DNA of 64,000 nt from assembly GCA_029204225.1 (NCBI GenBank), contig CM055113.1:23730357-23794356 (forward strand), in the 5' to 3' direction. The notes under the pieces are model-generated. The model was not told the origin of the DNA and searched no databases. It was given only the letters and a program-made list of their open reading frames with translations. Positions 34,801-47,370 of this stretch are shown here, one piece after another (position 1 is the stretch's first letter; each line of letters begins with the position of its first letter). The position numbers and the translations under genes are program-made. Source of the stretch: Diphasiastrum complanatum (Eukaryota > Streptophyta > Lycopodiopsida > Lycopodiales > Lycopodiaceae).

Positions 34801-37800
34801 TGGTGTCTAGTATAGTAGCATAGAAAATACATAAAACTACCTTGTGTACCATTCCATAGCATATAAATAATAATACTAAAATGTAGAGAATGGCCGTACC
34901 ATGTGATATGAGCCCATATGCAATGTCGTTCCGTAAGTGTTATTAGAAGTAAGACTACTAGAAATGAAAAATGCACATAGAAGACCAAAATACCACATGA
35001 CATCAATAGAGAACCTATTGTGAGAAGCCACAACAAACTTGTCAATTGATCTAGCAATTTGAGCAAATATATCCCCAACAAAGATGTATCTACCAATAGT
35101 GTCACAATGAAAAAGCAACATACCTGAAAAAATCCCTAAGCCATAACCACACTTTGGAAATAAATGATATTATTCAATAGATTGTAATGCTAGGGTTACA
35201 AAGGAAGTCATAGATTTTGATATCAACGAAGTATAAAAGATCATAAATGACAATCAAATAACAGTCTCCCACAAAGAATGGAAAATGACATCTCATATGA
35301 TCAATGGTTGAAGCCTTATATTCAACCACAATGAGTTCTCCTCCATAAAGAGCTCAAGTATTAACAATATCAAAAGCTGAATAATAAATGTCCCTAGTCC
35401 CTAGTTCGCTGGTGCGTAAGCTTTGAAGTCCTTCAAAACTTGGTGAGGCTACGTTCGTGTGTTGTCCAGTCTTTGACCTTCAAGATCTCATGTAATTTTT
35501 GCTGTTCACCCACTTCTAGGCTTCATTTCTTGATATACCTCTGTACAGGGAAATAGCATCTATACGGGGCCAATTCTCAGTGAATTTCTTGGTAGCTAAG
35601 ATTAAGGAAATGTTTCAAAGGGAAAAAGGAATTGACTACTGCTAAAGAGGGCTACAACCAGCTCTTAGAGAAATTTGTGATGGGTTCGAACCTGCTCTTG
35701 ATAAGGGGCTTTGTTCTCACAATCACGAGTCGAATCAAATCAAGTGGATTCACATCACAATTCAAATCAAGTCCAATCTATTACAAAATGATTTGAAGCA
35801 AATCTTGGTTTCAAGTCTAGGAATAAAAAGTCGAAACAATAATAATAATAAAATTCTACAACACTTGCCTGAGTTGTGGGCTAAAGGGCTGAAGCTCATG
35901 ACTACCAATGCAAGCTAGAGAAACAAAAGCACGAAATAGTGTGAGGGAGGGGGAGAGGGGAGAGAGGCCTGGTTGATGGATAGAATGACAACCGAGTATG
36001 ATCAGCTAGCACTGGCAATTGGTGATGGTTGTAGAGCAACAATTATAGTTTCCACGAATCGCGGTTTGAACCTCGGACCGCTCTTTGGAACGAATGAATC
36101 AATCTGAGCCAATTCAAACCGGATTTTGGTTCAAACCAGGGACCCGATTCGTTTCTGATTGCTAGTTTTGATATTATATTGTTATTTAAATCATTATTGT
36201 GAAGTTTTTATCACTTTTGGTCCGCTAATGATTCATGAAGTTGAAGTTTGGCATTTTCCACAAAGAGAGAGCCTATTTAGTCACTAGTTACTAGTATAAT
36301 GTATCTCCTATCATCATTCATGTTTGTTTAATTGCATCATAAGTGTTTGCTTGCAGCTCTAATTGCTCAATGCTACCAGAGGTCACCAAACTACCAGTCG
36401 TACAGACTCTCAAGTTTCAACAAACATGTAGACAGATCAATGCACGTGTCACGAACACAATAGTTACTAGTAGTAGTATATAAAGTGCTATAAATAGCAT
36501 TCAAAACCTATTTTTATAAGAATAGAGGACTTGCTACTAACAAATCGAATCAGTTGGAAACTATAGCAAAGATGGTGTCGAGGAGTGGCGATAAAGACTA
36601 CGAGAAGTAGCAATGGGAGATGGAGGTTGCAAGAGCAACAATGGAGGCCAAGAGCAAGAGCTTGGGGAATAGACGCTCGACAGGTGGCAATGGGGATGGA
36701 AGTTGGAGAAAGAGAAAGAAAGAAAGCTTTACTAATGTCGTCTATGCCAAAAGGCATATAAGACAAAGTAATACATGCCAAGTGTGTGTAACAACTAAGG
36801 GAACGTAATACGTCTTTAAATAGCGAGAGAAAACATAAAGTCTAAAAGCTGATATGAAAATGAAACATCATCTCTATAAAAAGTATGGTGCAAGGACTGT
36901 GTGTAGCCAATGATATACAAGCACTCTCAGCAGCTTCAAGGGGCTATGATATAAGTATTTGAATGAATTAGAGGAGCCAGTGTGGTAGAAACGCATTGAT
37001 GAGGACTATATCTCCGACTCTCGTGCCGACTGGCATGGGTTCTCCAGATAGGAGCCCTCATGGATCTGGAAGCTCTAGTAGCAGGCAGATGGTGTACTAT
37101 ACAGTCTTTGATCACAATGTTGATCTCTCATAGGTATAAGAATATCCTCATCAACTAATTCTGAGTTTGTCCAATCTCTCCTCCTAAAAAATGAAGTTGT
37201 AATCTGATGAGAGAGAGAGAGAGAGGTTCTAAGTGCGTGAGCAAGGATGCACATGAGTGTGTTGTGAGCCTCGTGAAGCTACTTAAAAGCAAGCCTTGAA
37301 ACTTAATATTCTCCCCAGACTTCTTTATGGACCTTTTTATGAGTCATAATCTCCTTTTGACAATCTCTAAAGAAGTTCAAGATTCATAATCTGTGGATGT
37401 GTCACTTTCAAAGGTCATAATCTTCGTTTTATTGTCTCGTCTTTAAAATAGTTTTAGAAAAATAGGGCAAGGAGGAACGAGTTCACTGATCTTGGCTGTG
37501 CAAGCACCGCAGACCCTAAATTCCTAAGGAACTGCAATCTTTGCAACATTTACTGCTCTTGAAATATGCACACAACAATCCCATGCTGATCTCTTACTGA
37601 AATGAGCACATCTGTGAAAAGGTTCAGAGAGAATATGTACGCTAATTAAAGTTCTAAATAGTAGGCAAACGTCAAGTCATTACCAAATTCAAACACTCCG
37701 GACAGCTGTTGCTGCTGCAAGCAAGAGTTGATGGCACGCCACAATCAGCTGAGGCATCCATACCCTTCGAGCAATTCTGAGTGCTATTATTATCGGGCTT

Positions 37801-38193
37801 CAATACACCGTTTTCAGCCTCAATAATCACCTGTCCTACAGGTAATTTTAGGAAATTTGAATCACCAAATCCCTCTGCGGGTATATCAAGGCTGCTAATA
37901 ATAGTATGATCATTCTCATTGTCGATTATCTGATTCATCCCAGCAAGATTTTCACTGAGTCTGTCGTCAACTACATTTTCCTCTAAAGAGCTACCATCCT
38001 CATCCTCATCCTCGCACCTCTCATGGCCTAAGACCTTCATGCTTCTGTCAGTTCCAAAGTTGTCTTGGACAGTATTTGACTCCTCTGTGGCTGAATCGTC
38101 TTCCCTACAAACAAAATGGCTCTCCTCGAGAATGTACAAACTCTGCTCGTTGCCACTTCCGCTTCCTGTACTTTCTTCAGTAATCAACTCCAT
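31869..38193 (-). CDS. FYVE zinc-finger and SYLF (DUF500) domain protein, 700 residues
   Basis: Five exons give one continuous frame: 38193-37684, 34203-33205, 33043-32843, 32666-32471 and 32065-31869 (TGA at 31871-31869). All have GT-AG borders and matching phases (0, 0, 0, 1). Residues 1-170 are acidic and low in complexity. Residues 383-443 form a FYVE finger with WIPD, RHHCRFCGG and RVC motifs and eight Cys, the class that binds phosphatidylinositol 3-phosphate on endosomes. From about residue 490 to the end is a SYLF lipid-binding domain: RGARGLAIITVVKIG, KIGTGLVVARR, SAPSAIASCGIGWG, then GGELTDFIIVLR and SRSKGAFIGCSLE. This pairing is typical of plant endosomal proteins of this family. 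The link of exon 1 to the rest rests on an in-phase splice across a 3.5-kb intron; a shorter protein starting at METHSEV (34203) is possible. No damage is seen. Confidence 0.88.
34204..37683. other. intron 1 of the FYVE/SYLF gene
   Basis: About 3.5 kb lies between the GTAATG donor at 37683 and the GGTTCAG acceptor at 34204 on the minus strand. It holds no recognised coding sequence. A cluster of GGTTTGAACC/GGTTCAAACC words lies at 36.05-36.16 kb and a short (GA)n at 37.21-37.22 kb. Confidence 0.6.
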
Positions 38194-38473
38194 TTCCGAA
38201 CCCCGTAACTCAGATTATAGGCTCCAAATTTGAATTTTCTTCATTCATGTAAGCTAAATTCACTCCGCAGTCAGCATCTCTTTATTCCGGTATAGAGAAA
38301 TATCCTTAACCATATTCTCCTCGTAATGGACCACGCCGCAATAGTTATGAGAGAGCCATGGCAGCTTACATTGAATTAGCAGCGTCACCAAGGGGCCAAA
38401 ATCTCCAAACACTGATGCTATCATTTGTTGACATAAATAAGTGGTTGGTGTAAAGTGCTTGAATTCTTCCGCC
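38194..38473 (-). other. probable 5' UTR of the FYVE/SYLF gene, with an upstream frame
   Basis: Continuous with exon 1, this stretch is preceded at about 38474-38480 by a TTTATGCAG acceptor, so it may be the start of the exon, joined to an unseen upstream non-coding exon. It contains an open frame starting MIASVFGDFG and ending MLTAE before the main ATG, which could be an upstream frame. This is inference from splice-like sequence only. Confidence 0.4.
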
Positions 38474-38854
38474 TGCATAAATGCAAAAATATCAGACAAA
38501 TGTTCAAAAGATTGGAATTATGCTGAAATCATATGATTTTTGAAAGAAGCCTACCGACTTAACCACAGCCTTTTGCATATAGAAAATATAGCAGCTCCCT
38601 TAAACTAATCAACCACGCGCAAAACTCACACTACTAACACCTGTCCAACAAAACACAAGATTCTGGATCCAAATGAGATTTTCAAGCCTAGGGTTGCTCA
38701 AGCGGCTTCAAAAGATGACCTCCGGATCCATCTAGACAGAATAGCATGCGATACGCAATGTACATCATCTCTACGAGAGGATGATAAGAATCACCAATCC
38801 GAGGAAGAGATTTACTAGGCCTCAAATTCTGATCTACTAGAACCAGAAAAAGAT

Positions 38855-39260
38855 CCCAGCCTCCCTGTTGACTGCATATGGCATCATCACTGCTAATTTT
38901 GCGACAGAAAATTGATTGCCTCATAAATTTTAGCTGCTGAAGCACGAAATTTATCAAGTTTCAACAAATCGAGACTTGGAAAACAAAACATGATGAAGTC
39001 CCAGGTTCCATGTTGAATCCATATGGCATCATAAGTGCTAATTTTGGAAAAGCAAATTGATTACCTCACAACTTTCCGCTGCAGGCACGATCTTTATCAA
39101 GATTCAACAAATTAAGACCTGAAAAACAAAACATCGTAGTCATATAAAGTTCCAGCTTCCACACGGCACCATAAGTGCTGATTTGGGAGAAGAAGATCGA
39201 TTGCCTCACAAAGTTTAGCTGCATCAAGTTTCAACAAATGAAGACGTGAAAAACACAGCA
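38855..39260. repeat. three diverged tandem units of about 140 bp
   Basis: The ordered words CATATGGCATCAT, TGCTAATTTTG, ATTGATTGCCTCA, TTTAGCTGC and TTCAACAAAT recur three times with starts near 38875, 39020 and 39160. Units differ by substitutions and small gaps. The array lies upstream of the FYVE/SYLF gene's 5' region. Confidence 0.85.
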
Positions 39261-40436
39261 TTCTATTCATCTGAAATCCCGTTTCATGACAGATCCATCA
39301 ACGAAAACACCAATCTCGTCACACAAAATCCAATTCCGCCATCGAATTCTGCTGCTAAAGACGATCGATCCATGTAATGCAGAATCGGCATCCAAACCCT
39401 TGTTTATTGGCATTGACGAAGAACATGAATAAATGAAGGAACGAATGAAAGGGCGAGCAAGTCTGAAACCCTAAAGGCAGGTGCGGCCAATGAAAGAAGG
39501 CCACCTGTCTTTGTGTTTTGTGAGTTGGGGGCGCGCCTTTTGGGTTGTGATCATCCCTCGTGGGTACTAGTGAGAGGTGGCACCAATTCCCTGAGGGCAT
39601 TGGCACCACTTTGGCGAGCACCAGACATTTTCGCAAGGCACAAGCGTCATTTTACCATGGGCACTAGAACCACTCCCCCGAGCGAGCACCAACATACATA
39701 TGAGACAGCTGTTCAGTTTCCAATTATATGAGTTATTGAAGAGAGCAAGGGTGGTGGGTTTGCTTATGTTTGCTTATGGGATCATCTTTTTGGCTGTCGG
39801 GGTAGCAAAAAAACAAAAGGAAAAAAAACCATGTGCCTATGAGCTCACCAAGGCTAAAAGGCCAAGCGCTTGTAAGATACGATCCCAACGGGGTGCCCAT
39901 TGCCAAGGCTCAGAAAATGACAACAACAAATATAGATAGCACAATATCGGTTGTTGTGCTTGTGTGAAACCACCCCAACAAGTCCCTATATTAGTATGAC
40001 CATTCGTTCATTAGAAAGATAAGGTTCTCCCACCCTTTCATACTTAACTTGAATTGTCATCATGTGACACATGAGGGGGCATGGCCCTTTGTCACCTAGG
40101 GGCAAATGAAAGTTATTTTTTGAACCTAAGGACCTTGCCTAGTATGTCATGGTGTAAGGGGCAACTAAATAAAAATGGATCAAGAATTCAAGCTAAACAA
40201 TCATGTGTGATTGTTGCCCATCTTTTTGTCGGAAATGGAGGTGTAGCTCAGATCAGTGAGTATCGGGAGCGATTCATTGATAATTGTCCAGAATCAAAAT
40301 TTGGATCAAACTAGATCGCACTAGTACTGACTACTCAAGTTACTTGCTATGTCCTATATTAGATAGTCGTCGTTGTAAACATTAAATCTATGTACAAGGT
40401 TGACGAACTGTCAACGTCGTCCTTCTGAATACGACA

Positions 40437-40612
40437 TGGGTCAGAACGGTTGACAATATCATAATAGCATGTGGGTTGATATCGATGTTGGGTAAAAATC
40501 AGTGATGGGTCGATATCAATGTTGGGTCGAATTGCCTCCAGGTCGAAGTAGCTGTCAGGGTCGAAATATGTATAGGGTCAAACTCAGTTGAGGGTCGAAA
40601 TATAATACATTC
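40437..40612. repeat. irregular cluster of GGGTCGA words
   Basis: About nine copies of GGGTCGAA, GGGTCGAT or a one-base variant occur on the plus strand within 175 bp, at uneven spacing and interleaved with ATATCAATG words. The units are too short and irregular for a satellite and resemble transposon subterminal repeats. Confidence 0.65.
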
Positions 40613-43078
40613 AATTCGTCCATCGACCACAAAATATATATTTTGATTCAAAAATGGATTTTGATCTTCCGAGTATAACTTTAATTTTTCTGGATTTTCA
40701 TCTAAGTATATATAGATTATTCAGGATGCTCATTACTGAATGGATTTAGATCTGAGTATTAAAATCCAACACTTCTCATTTGTGAAGGCTTAAAAAATGG
40801 GTGGCAAGAGAAAGGGCCAAGCAAATGGAGTTGCCACTAGTGTGAAGACACCCTTAGTTGCCCATACATAGCCAAGGGCGCCTACCACCTCATGTGCCAA
40901 ATGGTGGCTATTAAACTCCAAGTAAGTTTGTTTATCAATATTATCAACTCATGGGATTACAAAGAAATGAACTTGGGAGTGGGAGGATTGAATTTTAGAT
41001 AAGGAACTTTTTAGGCAATCAAGTGTGAAACAACTCTTAGACTAGCGTCAATTTTGAATAGTTCGCCCCTTTCACTTACCACACATTTTTGTGCCTTGGC
41101 AAGTGAGATATGGATAACATCGTTCATATGGACATTGATAGATGTCAATGGCCACGACACCCTTATTGGACCATTTGAATTTATGTTATGTCGTTGGTTT
41201 ATTTTTCTCAACCTGCCACACAAGGTCCTCACATACAAATTCCCACTTTGAGTTGCCCTTGTGTGCAGCAAGGACCCCTACCACCTCACCTGCCACATGG
41301 TGGCAACTCAAGCTCATTTCAAAAGATAGATAGGAAGGCTAGTTTCACACATCAAAGAACCAACAACAACTCAAGGACACTCATAAGATCAGACAACAAT
41401 GTGGAAGTGCAAAAAAGTGAATTCATTAAACTCTAATTTGCATTGTATATAAGGTTGTTATATCATATTTTCCAATCTTGAAAGAGAAATCTAACCTAAC
41501 TATGAGCTACCATATCTCTCAAATTTTCAAAGACATTATTTTCACTATTGTAAACATAACCCTGTCACTATCTTTCCAATATCATTCATCATTGCATTCA
41601 AACTTGCATCCATGTCATTATTGCTTCATGGATCCATCATTTTTTATAAATAATCATGAAATACATAATTAGTGGATGTCGAAAATCACATAAATGCCAA
41701 TTTTAGCAATTTAGACCATATATGATGGAACTCGAGTTTCGGCCACTCCCTCTCATGTGGATAAGGCTTCTAGAAGATTCCCCAAATTTGACAAGACATT
41801 TAGTCGTGTGGTGATTTGTGCATACTTCTAGATGAGATCTACACCATTCATTACATCTATGGTTACAATTGTTAGAAAGAAATGATAGTTTGGATGTGGT
41901 CTACATTCATGGATCTTGATTGACTTAATTCGGACCTGGACAATTAAACTTTGTATTCAATCCATTTGTTAGTAAGCTCTAGAAAAGTACTCTTTAAGTC
42001 ATAAACATGAAAGGTGGTTTGCACATTTCTTTTTGTATGCAGTAAGCTAGTATGGAGATAGGATTGGATCTCTTGATCAAAGTTGCTCTTCTTCATATTT
42101 GACCTGATTTTTATGTTTGTTATGTATGCCAAAGGTCTATTTGTATCTATCATGTGTGGTTTTAAGTTTATTTTGAATGTCATACGTGATTGTTTGCTAC
42201 ATTGTCACAATATTTGAATTCTACTTTCTAGCTTTGGATGCATGTTGTAATCAATCATATATGTAGCCAATTTTGGATAAAAACATCGTATCAAAGCTTT
42301 GTTTAGGCTATTACAAGATTTTTCTTTGGGACATTTTTTGGGGGTGTATACAAATGTACATTATTGGAATCCAAGTAGAGGTTGATTTTGCACATATTAA
42401 GATTTTTTGCAGCTTTCATCGCCTATAGAAGGAGTATGTGTAAGAAATTTTTGGTCATCTTATTCTCTTATATTTGATATGTTTATTGTGCTATTGTAGT
42501 CACCCATGCAAAGTGGGTGTTGGTCCCTTTCCGTGCCTCCTTAATCGTAGTGATCAAGAGGTCAAGGTTAGGGTTTGGATCTCCAACCGGGTGAGTTGTC
42601 GTGTAGTACGGGCTTTGATCCAATGGGGAGAGGGTTAAGCTACAAATCTAAATGGGAACTAAGCCTGCCAAGGGTGTCAATCTTGGCATATGATCTGATG
42701 GTGGAATGGCTCAGTTTGGGAATAGGGTGCTTGACACTCTCCTTGACTCTTTTTAGGGTTTTGAGATGTGAAAATCCTCTTCTTGGATCTTGGCTTTTCT
42801 TGGGCTGTTTAGGCTCTTTGAGCTCTAAACTTTCTCCTCTTGAGGCTTAGCTTCTCAAGGGAAGGGAATAGCGGACGTAAACTAACTAATAGATCATATT
42901 GATCTCTCATGAAGGTTTCTAACTCCTATTTTACTATTGTGTGTTTTTGTGGATTAGGAGGATGAAAGCTTGTGCTAATGATATTCTTTATTGTGATAGC
43001 ATGATTAGGAAACACATACAAGCATTCATCATTCCACAACCAAACCTACAATGGCAAAAGGTAGGAGGAGGAGGCTTT

Positions 43079-43131
<53 letters not shown>
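43079..43131. repeat. CT microsatellite
   Basis: An uninterrupted run of about 26 CT units follows a GGAGGAGGAGG stretch. Confidence 0.97.
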
Positions 43132-43134
<3 letters not shown>

Positions 43135-44269
43135 TGCAATTGAAAAGTGAATACAAAATGGTGTCACATCCCTACTTATAGACAAAGTTAGGGTTAGGGT
43201 TTTTTATTCATCCAAAAATGTGCCATGATAACTTGACTATCATAAAAGTTTAAAAACCAAAAAGCATTTTAGAACTACTTGGGTCCTTTCACATTCTAGC
43301 CCATCGGTGTTTTAGATCTATCTCTACTTCTCACACCTTTGGATTACGAGTACAATGCACCATTTGAGAGTGTCTAACATTATATTACTGATAGATCTAA
43401 TCCTTATGCTGACTCGGCCATGTTTTTATTCCCATTGCCGAAAATCTGTTGGAGAGACGTTGGGCTTTGTTTTTGTTTGTCGACCGATCTGCAATCTCGT
43501 TGACCTTCTGATACTGGCTTTCCCCGTGAATCTGGATTCTGGAACTCCTTTTGGTTGTTCGTCAACGTTCCTTGGCGTAGTTGCTGTCTATTCTTTGTTT
43601 ATCCTGGACAATCAGCCACAGCTTGATCTTCATTTTTTCACTTCTCTAATAACCAATTTACGAGCTGGAATTAGGCCGCTGATGCTGAATGTTTGAATGT
43701 TTTGCATGGTATTGCTGTTGTAACGACGTTACCTCCAGCTCCATCTCACTACTGCGAGAAGGTACAATGCTTCCTTACTTGTGCTGCTTATCTACGTCAC
43801 CAAAAGTTAAACCTTTTCAATTAAACTGAGTGTAAGCTAGTGAAGAGTTAATAGCATTTTTTTGCAGACAAGATGGGCATTGGACCGGGCAGGAGTCCTT
43901 TATACAGAGGACAAACATCTCCCATTACTCCATAGGATCTATACCAGGTGCACCATTCCTTCATTTTCTTTAACTTTACAGTTTCATTGTGTGAAAGCTC
44001 ATGATCATGTACTCTCACTAGAACTGCCAGTTAGTTGCCGCAAGGTTCAGCCTAACAGAGTTTTATTGTCAGGAATTTGGGTGGAACAAGCGGTCCTAAG
44101 CTGATCATTGGAGACTCTGATGACCGAGTGATCCTTCAAGATTCCAATGACATTCTTCACTACGCTGACAAGAATGTCAACTAAGAAAATTGGTTGTATC
44201 CAGCCGAGGAAACGCTCCTGAATGATGTATCAGCTTGGTGTAAGTTACCTGAAAGTCCTGATTTTACAG

Positions 44270-44825
44270 AATGGCTTGAGACCCGCCACACATGAGGCTT
44301 TATGTACTCGCCATATGAGAGATGGCGGGCATGCATGTATCACAAGAGAACTTAGTCCCATATGCCTGGGCAGCAAATGATTACTTTATTCTATTTGATG
44401 GGTAGACCAATATTAAGCATGCGCCTATTATCCACATCTTGCTTTCGTGTCTGTTGAGCACTCTGTTTCTCAAGGGTATAGTTGTTTTCCAATCTAGCCT
44501 TGTTGAGTCCGAAGAGTTTATTTATAGGCATATATGTGTAGCAATCATTGAGGTGGGAGCGCAACATGTATTGCAAGTAGTCATTCAATGCCAGCAATTG
44601 TGCGACCATGGGTGAGCTTTTGGAGAGAGAATGCTATTTGATTTTGTGGACGCCGTGTGCAAGCACATTGCATCAATTTTTTGATGCATAACATAGGAGA
44701 CCTCCCTTGGGTTTTTATCATCCCATCCATTGCCATCTTTTGGGTCACATTTGTGGCCAAGAACAAGAGGGTCCTTGCCATGTTCAGGACATACAGCTCG
44801 CTAGATCTGAAGAAGCCATTCAAAG
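44270..44825 (+). mobile_element. hAT fragment, copy C, in intron 3 of the GST-like gene
   Basis: The DNA aligns by eye with the DUF659 part of hAT copy A over its whole length: matching runs include CACAAGAGAACTTAGTCCCA, GATGGGTAGACCAATATTAA and CATAGGAGACCTCC. Frames are broken by several stops, and the catalytic GWTD segment carries a TAG. It ends abruptly after the LDLKKP codons at about 44825. Copy A and C are therefore two copies of one family. Confidence 0.88.
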
Positions 44826-45364
44826 TACATCATAAATGCACAAAATATGATAACAATATCAAATTTTGACAAATTGTTAAATGTCATGAAATTTGCAAGA
44901 ATATGGATGAAAATATAGGGTGTAACGTGCAACCACTTACTTTGATAGTGTGGGCTGCAAACTCCTATTTGGAGTGCGAATATGTTTTTCAAATTGCCTT
45001 ACCTCATCTTCGCACCATTTGTTTATCTCTAAATCACCATTGCTTATCCTCCTTTGATTATTATATTCCATTTTTGACACAATAAATTGCCTCTATTGCA
45101 AATACTTATAGAAAGTTTCTTTCTAAGCTGTAGGACAGATTTCTCTTTCGTGGTTGTCATTTAACGTCACCAACAAGAACCTTCTTCTCTCAATATTCAT
45201 CTTACCTAGTCTCAAAAATTTCTCAACATGGCCCCTTGCTAGGCCCATCCTTTGCATAAATAAAATCTTTAATTGAGTCTTTGACTTTGAGTAACCTTGA
45301 ACAACAAGGTTTATGTCTTGCTTTGATAACTTTGATTCTTCTTTAACCATATCGGAAAAACCTT

Positions 45365-45408
45365 TGGAGAACACACTTGTGTAATAGGAGAACACACTTG
45401 TGTAATAG
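45365..45408. repeat. 22-bp tandem duplication
   Basis: GGAGAACACACTTGTGTAAT occurs twice in direct succession. Confidence 0.9.
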
Positions 45409-45625
45409 TACAGAGGAAGGGCTCTTACTCTATTCAGCCCATATGAATGCACATGATTCTGGTTCAAATGTTAGACATATATATTGGTAGTCCTCCACAA
45501 TGAGCCCATTTACTATAGAGATAATTGCGAATACTACATAAGTCACATATAGAGTAATGGCTGCTAGAAAAAGATCAACCAAAGTAGCCCTTTGTCAAGC
45601 ATGGGTTGGAGGAGTGATTGAAAGG

Positions 45626-45836
45626 GAATGAAAAATGGATGTTTTATTTTGATGTCATATTGAAGATATGGCTTGGTAGGTACCATAAGAATATAATAGA
45701 ACAACTTGCTAATTGTAAAAAATAAAGTGAATGAGAGGAAATGAGAAATGGATGTTTTATTTTGGTATGTCATATTGAAGATATGGCTTGGTAGATATCA
45801 TAAGAATATAATAGACCTACTTGCTAATTGTAAAAA
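45626..45836. repeat. 113-bp tandem duplication
   Basis: Two copies of about 100 bp, sharing GGATGTTTTATTTT, ATATGGCTTGGTAG and AAGAATATAATAGA in order, are offset by 113 bp. They lie in intron 3 of the GST-like gene. Confidence 0.9.
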
Positions 45837-46947
45837 TAGAAATAAAACTATGCATGAAAAGCTCGAAGATCATGATAGCCTTGTTAAAGTTCATCACAAG
45901 TCATTGTATATTCAAATATGCAAGAAGGGATGAATACTTAATCGATCTAGAGCAAAATGGAGACCAAGATACAGGCTTCAAGAACTACCATCAACCTCCA
46001 GAAGTTCCTAGGAGAGTTTTCAAAAGAAGAACTAATTCATAGAAAGATGTCCTTTAATAGGTAGGGTGTGTTTCCTACTTGAATTTGCGAAGAAACAAGA
46101 TGTAAATTTTTTGTACTTACGTTGGTGATACAAATCCTTTTCCATTTATAGGAAAAAGCCTTGTCCATTTATTAATCTTGTGTGCAAATCTTTGCAATTT
46201 TCAGGGGTATGACATGTAAAAAGTTGAATGCTTTTGAGTCCTTTTCATAATAGTGTGAAATTCGTTACTAGTATATTATTTCTGTGAAGTACTTGAGAGC
46301 TTTTTGAATGTAGATTATATAAAATATCAAGTTTCATGCAAGCTCCAATAATCAGGAATGCTATTGAGGAAGGATAACTTGTTGAGTTTGTTGCTATGTT
46401 GGGATGACCTGCAGTGACTAAACTTGATCAAAAGCTAGGTCCACATGTGCGACGTTGGGCATATTTCTATCTTTTATATCACAAGGACAGCTATCACATT
46501 CTGAGCAATGGTATGAGAATCTTCATGCTCATTATGTCTGTGGATAACTTCAGTTTTTTCTCGTCTTTCTCAAAATCTCGAGGGCTAAATATTATTTTCA
46601 ATGATATTTTTGAGGACATTCACAAAATTCAAAATATAAACTATGAATTCCAATGGTCAATGTAAGAGAGTCTTATTAAATCTAAGATTTTCATAAGAGC
46701 AAGGAAATTTTTGAAATGTTTGAGCTAACATCCTATGCTGCCAGAGAGGAGAGCCTACACTGACGGCAACCCCCAAAAAAAATCACACTTATTCAGATTG
46801 GATGCAGGCTGTTGAGAACCCTCAAGAAAATGGGGCCTTCAAAATCTCTTTTCAATCAATTTATATTAAATTCTGTATGTACAGGATTTCACGTTCTGTA
46901 TCTTTTGGTACAAAAAAGTACAGAACAGTGTTCTATGCCTTAGGTAC

Positions 46948-47370
46948 ATGAGTCCATAAGTCGTTCTTGCTGCTTTAGGATTTCATATATGGATTCTTGG
47001 ACATTTTGGGTTGCACCTTTATTTTGTTCTAAGCTTTACTTAATAATATGACTGACTTAAATTGAATTTGTGAATATGAATATATTCCAATCTCAAAAGG
47101 AGATAGCCTCATATGTCTAGACCCTTGATTGACCCCTGTGAATGTACATACTTGGAGCCGTTGTGAAATCATATGCAACATTCTAAAGAAAGCTCGATTC
47201 ATCCATGGGCACTTCATATCAACACTGCTGATGAGTCCATAGGCCGTTCTTGCTGCCTTAGGATTTCATATATGGATTCTTTGACATTTTGGGTTGCACC
47301 TATATTTTGTGCAAGAATATATTCCAATCTCAAAAGGAGATAGCCTCATATGTCTAGAGTCCTAGTCCCT
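46948..47370. repeat. direct duplication of about 150-190 bp
   Basis: A block starting ATGAGTCCATA at 46948 recurs at 47231, sharing GGATTTCATATATGGATTCT and CTCAAAAGGAGATAGCCTCA. The first copy has about 46 bp more in its centre. The block lies in intron 4 of the GST-like gene. Confidence 0.9.

Larger units (their letters stand above)
39261..43701. other. spacer with repeats, no gene recognised
   Basis: Short frames at 39.36-39.94, 40.08-40.31, 41.0-41.4 and 42.58-42.85 kb show no motif. A CCTACCACCTCA...ATGGTGGC segment appears twice, near 40.88 and 41.28 kb. The stretch 43.40-43.70 kb is richer in CG dinucleotides and may be the 5' region of the GST-like gene. Confidence 0.4.

Noticed and set aside
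45123-45467. Minus-strand frame of 114 codons in the GST-like intron
   Set aside because: Part of it is a 22-bp tandem duplication and the remainder shows no family motif.
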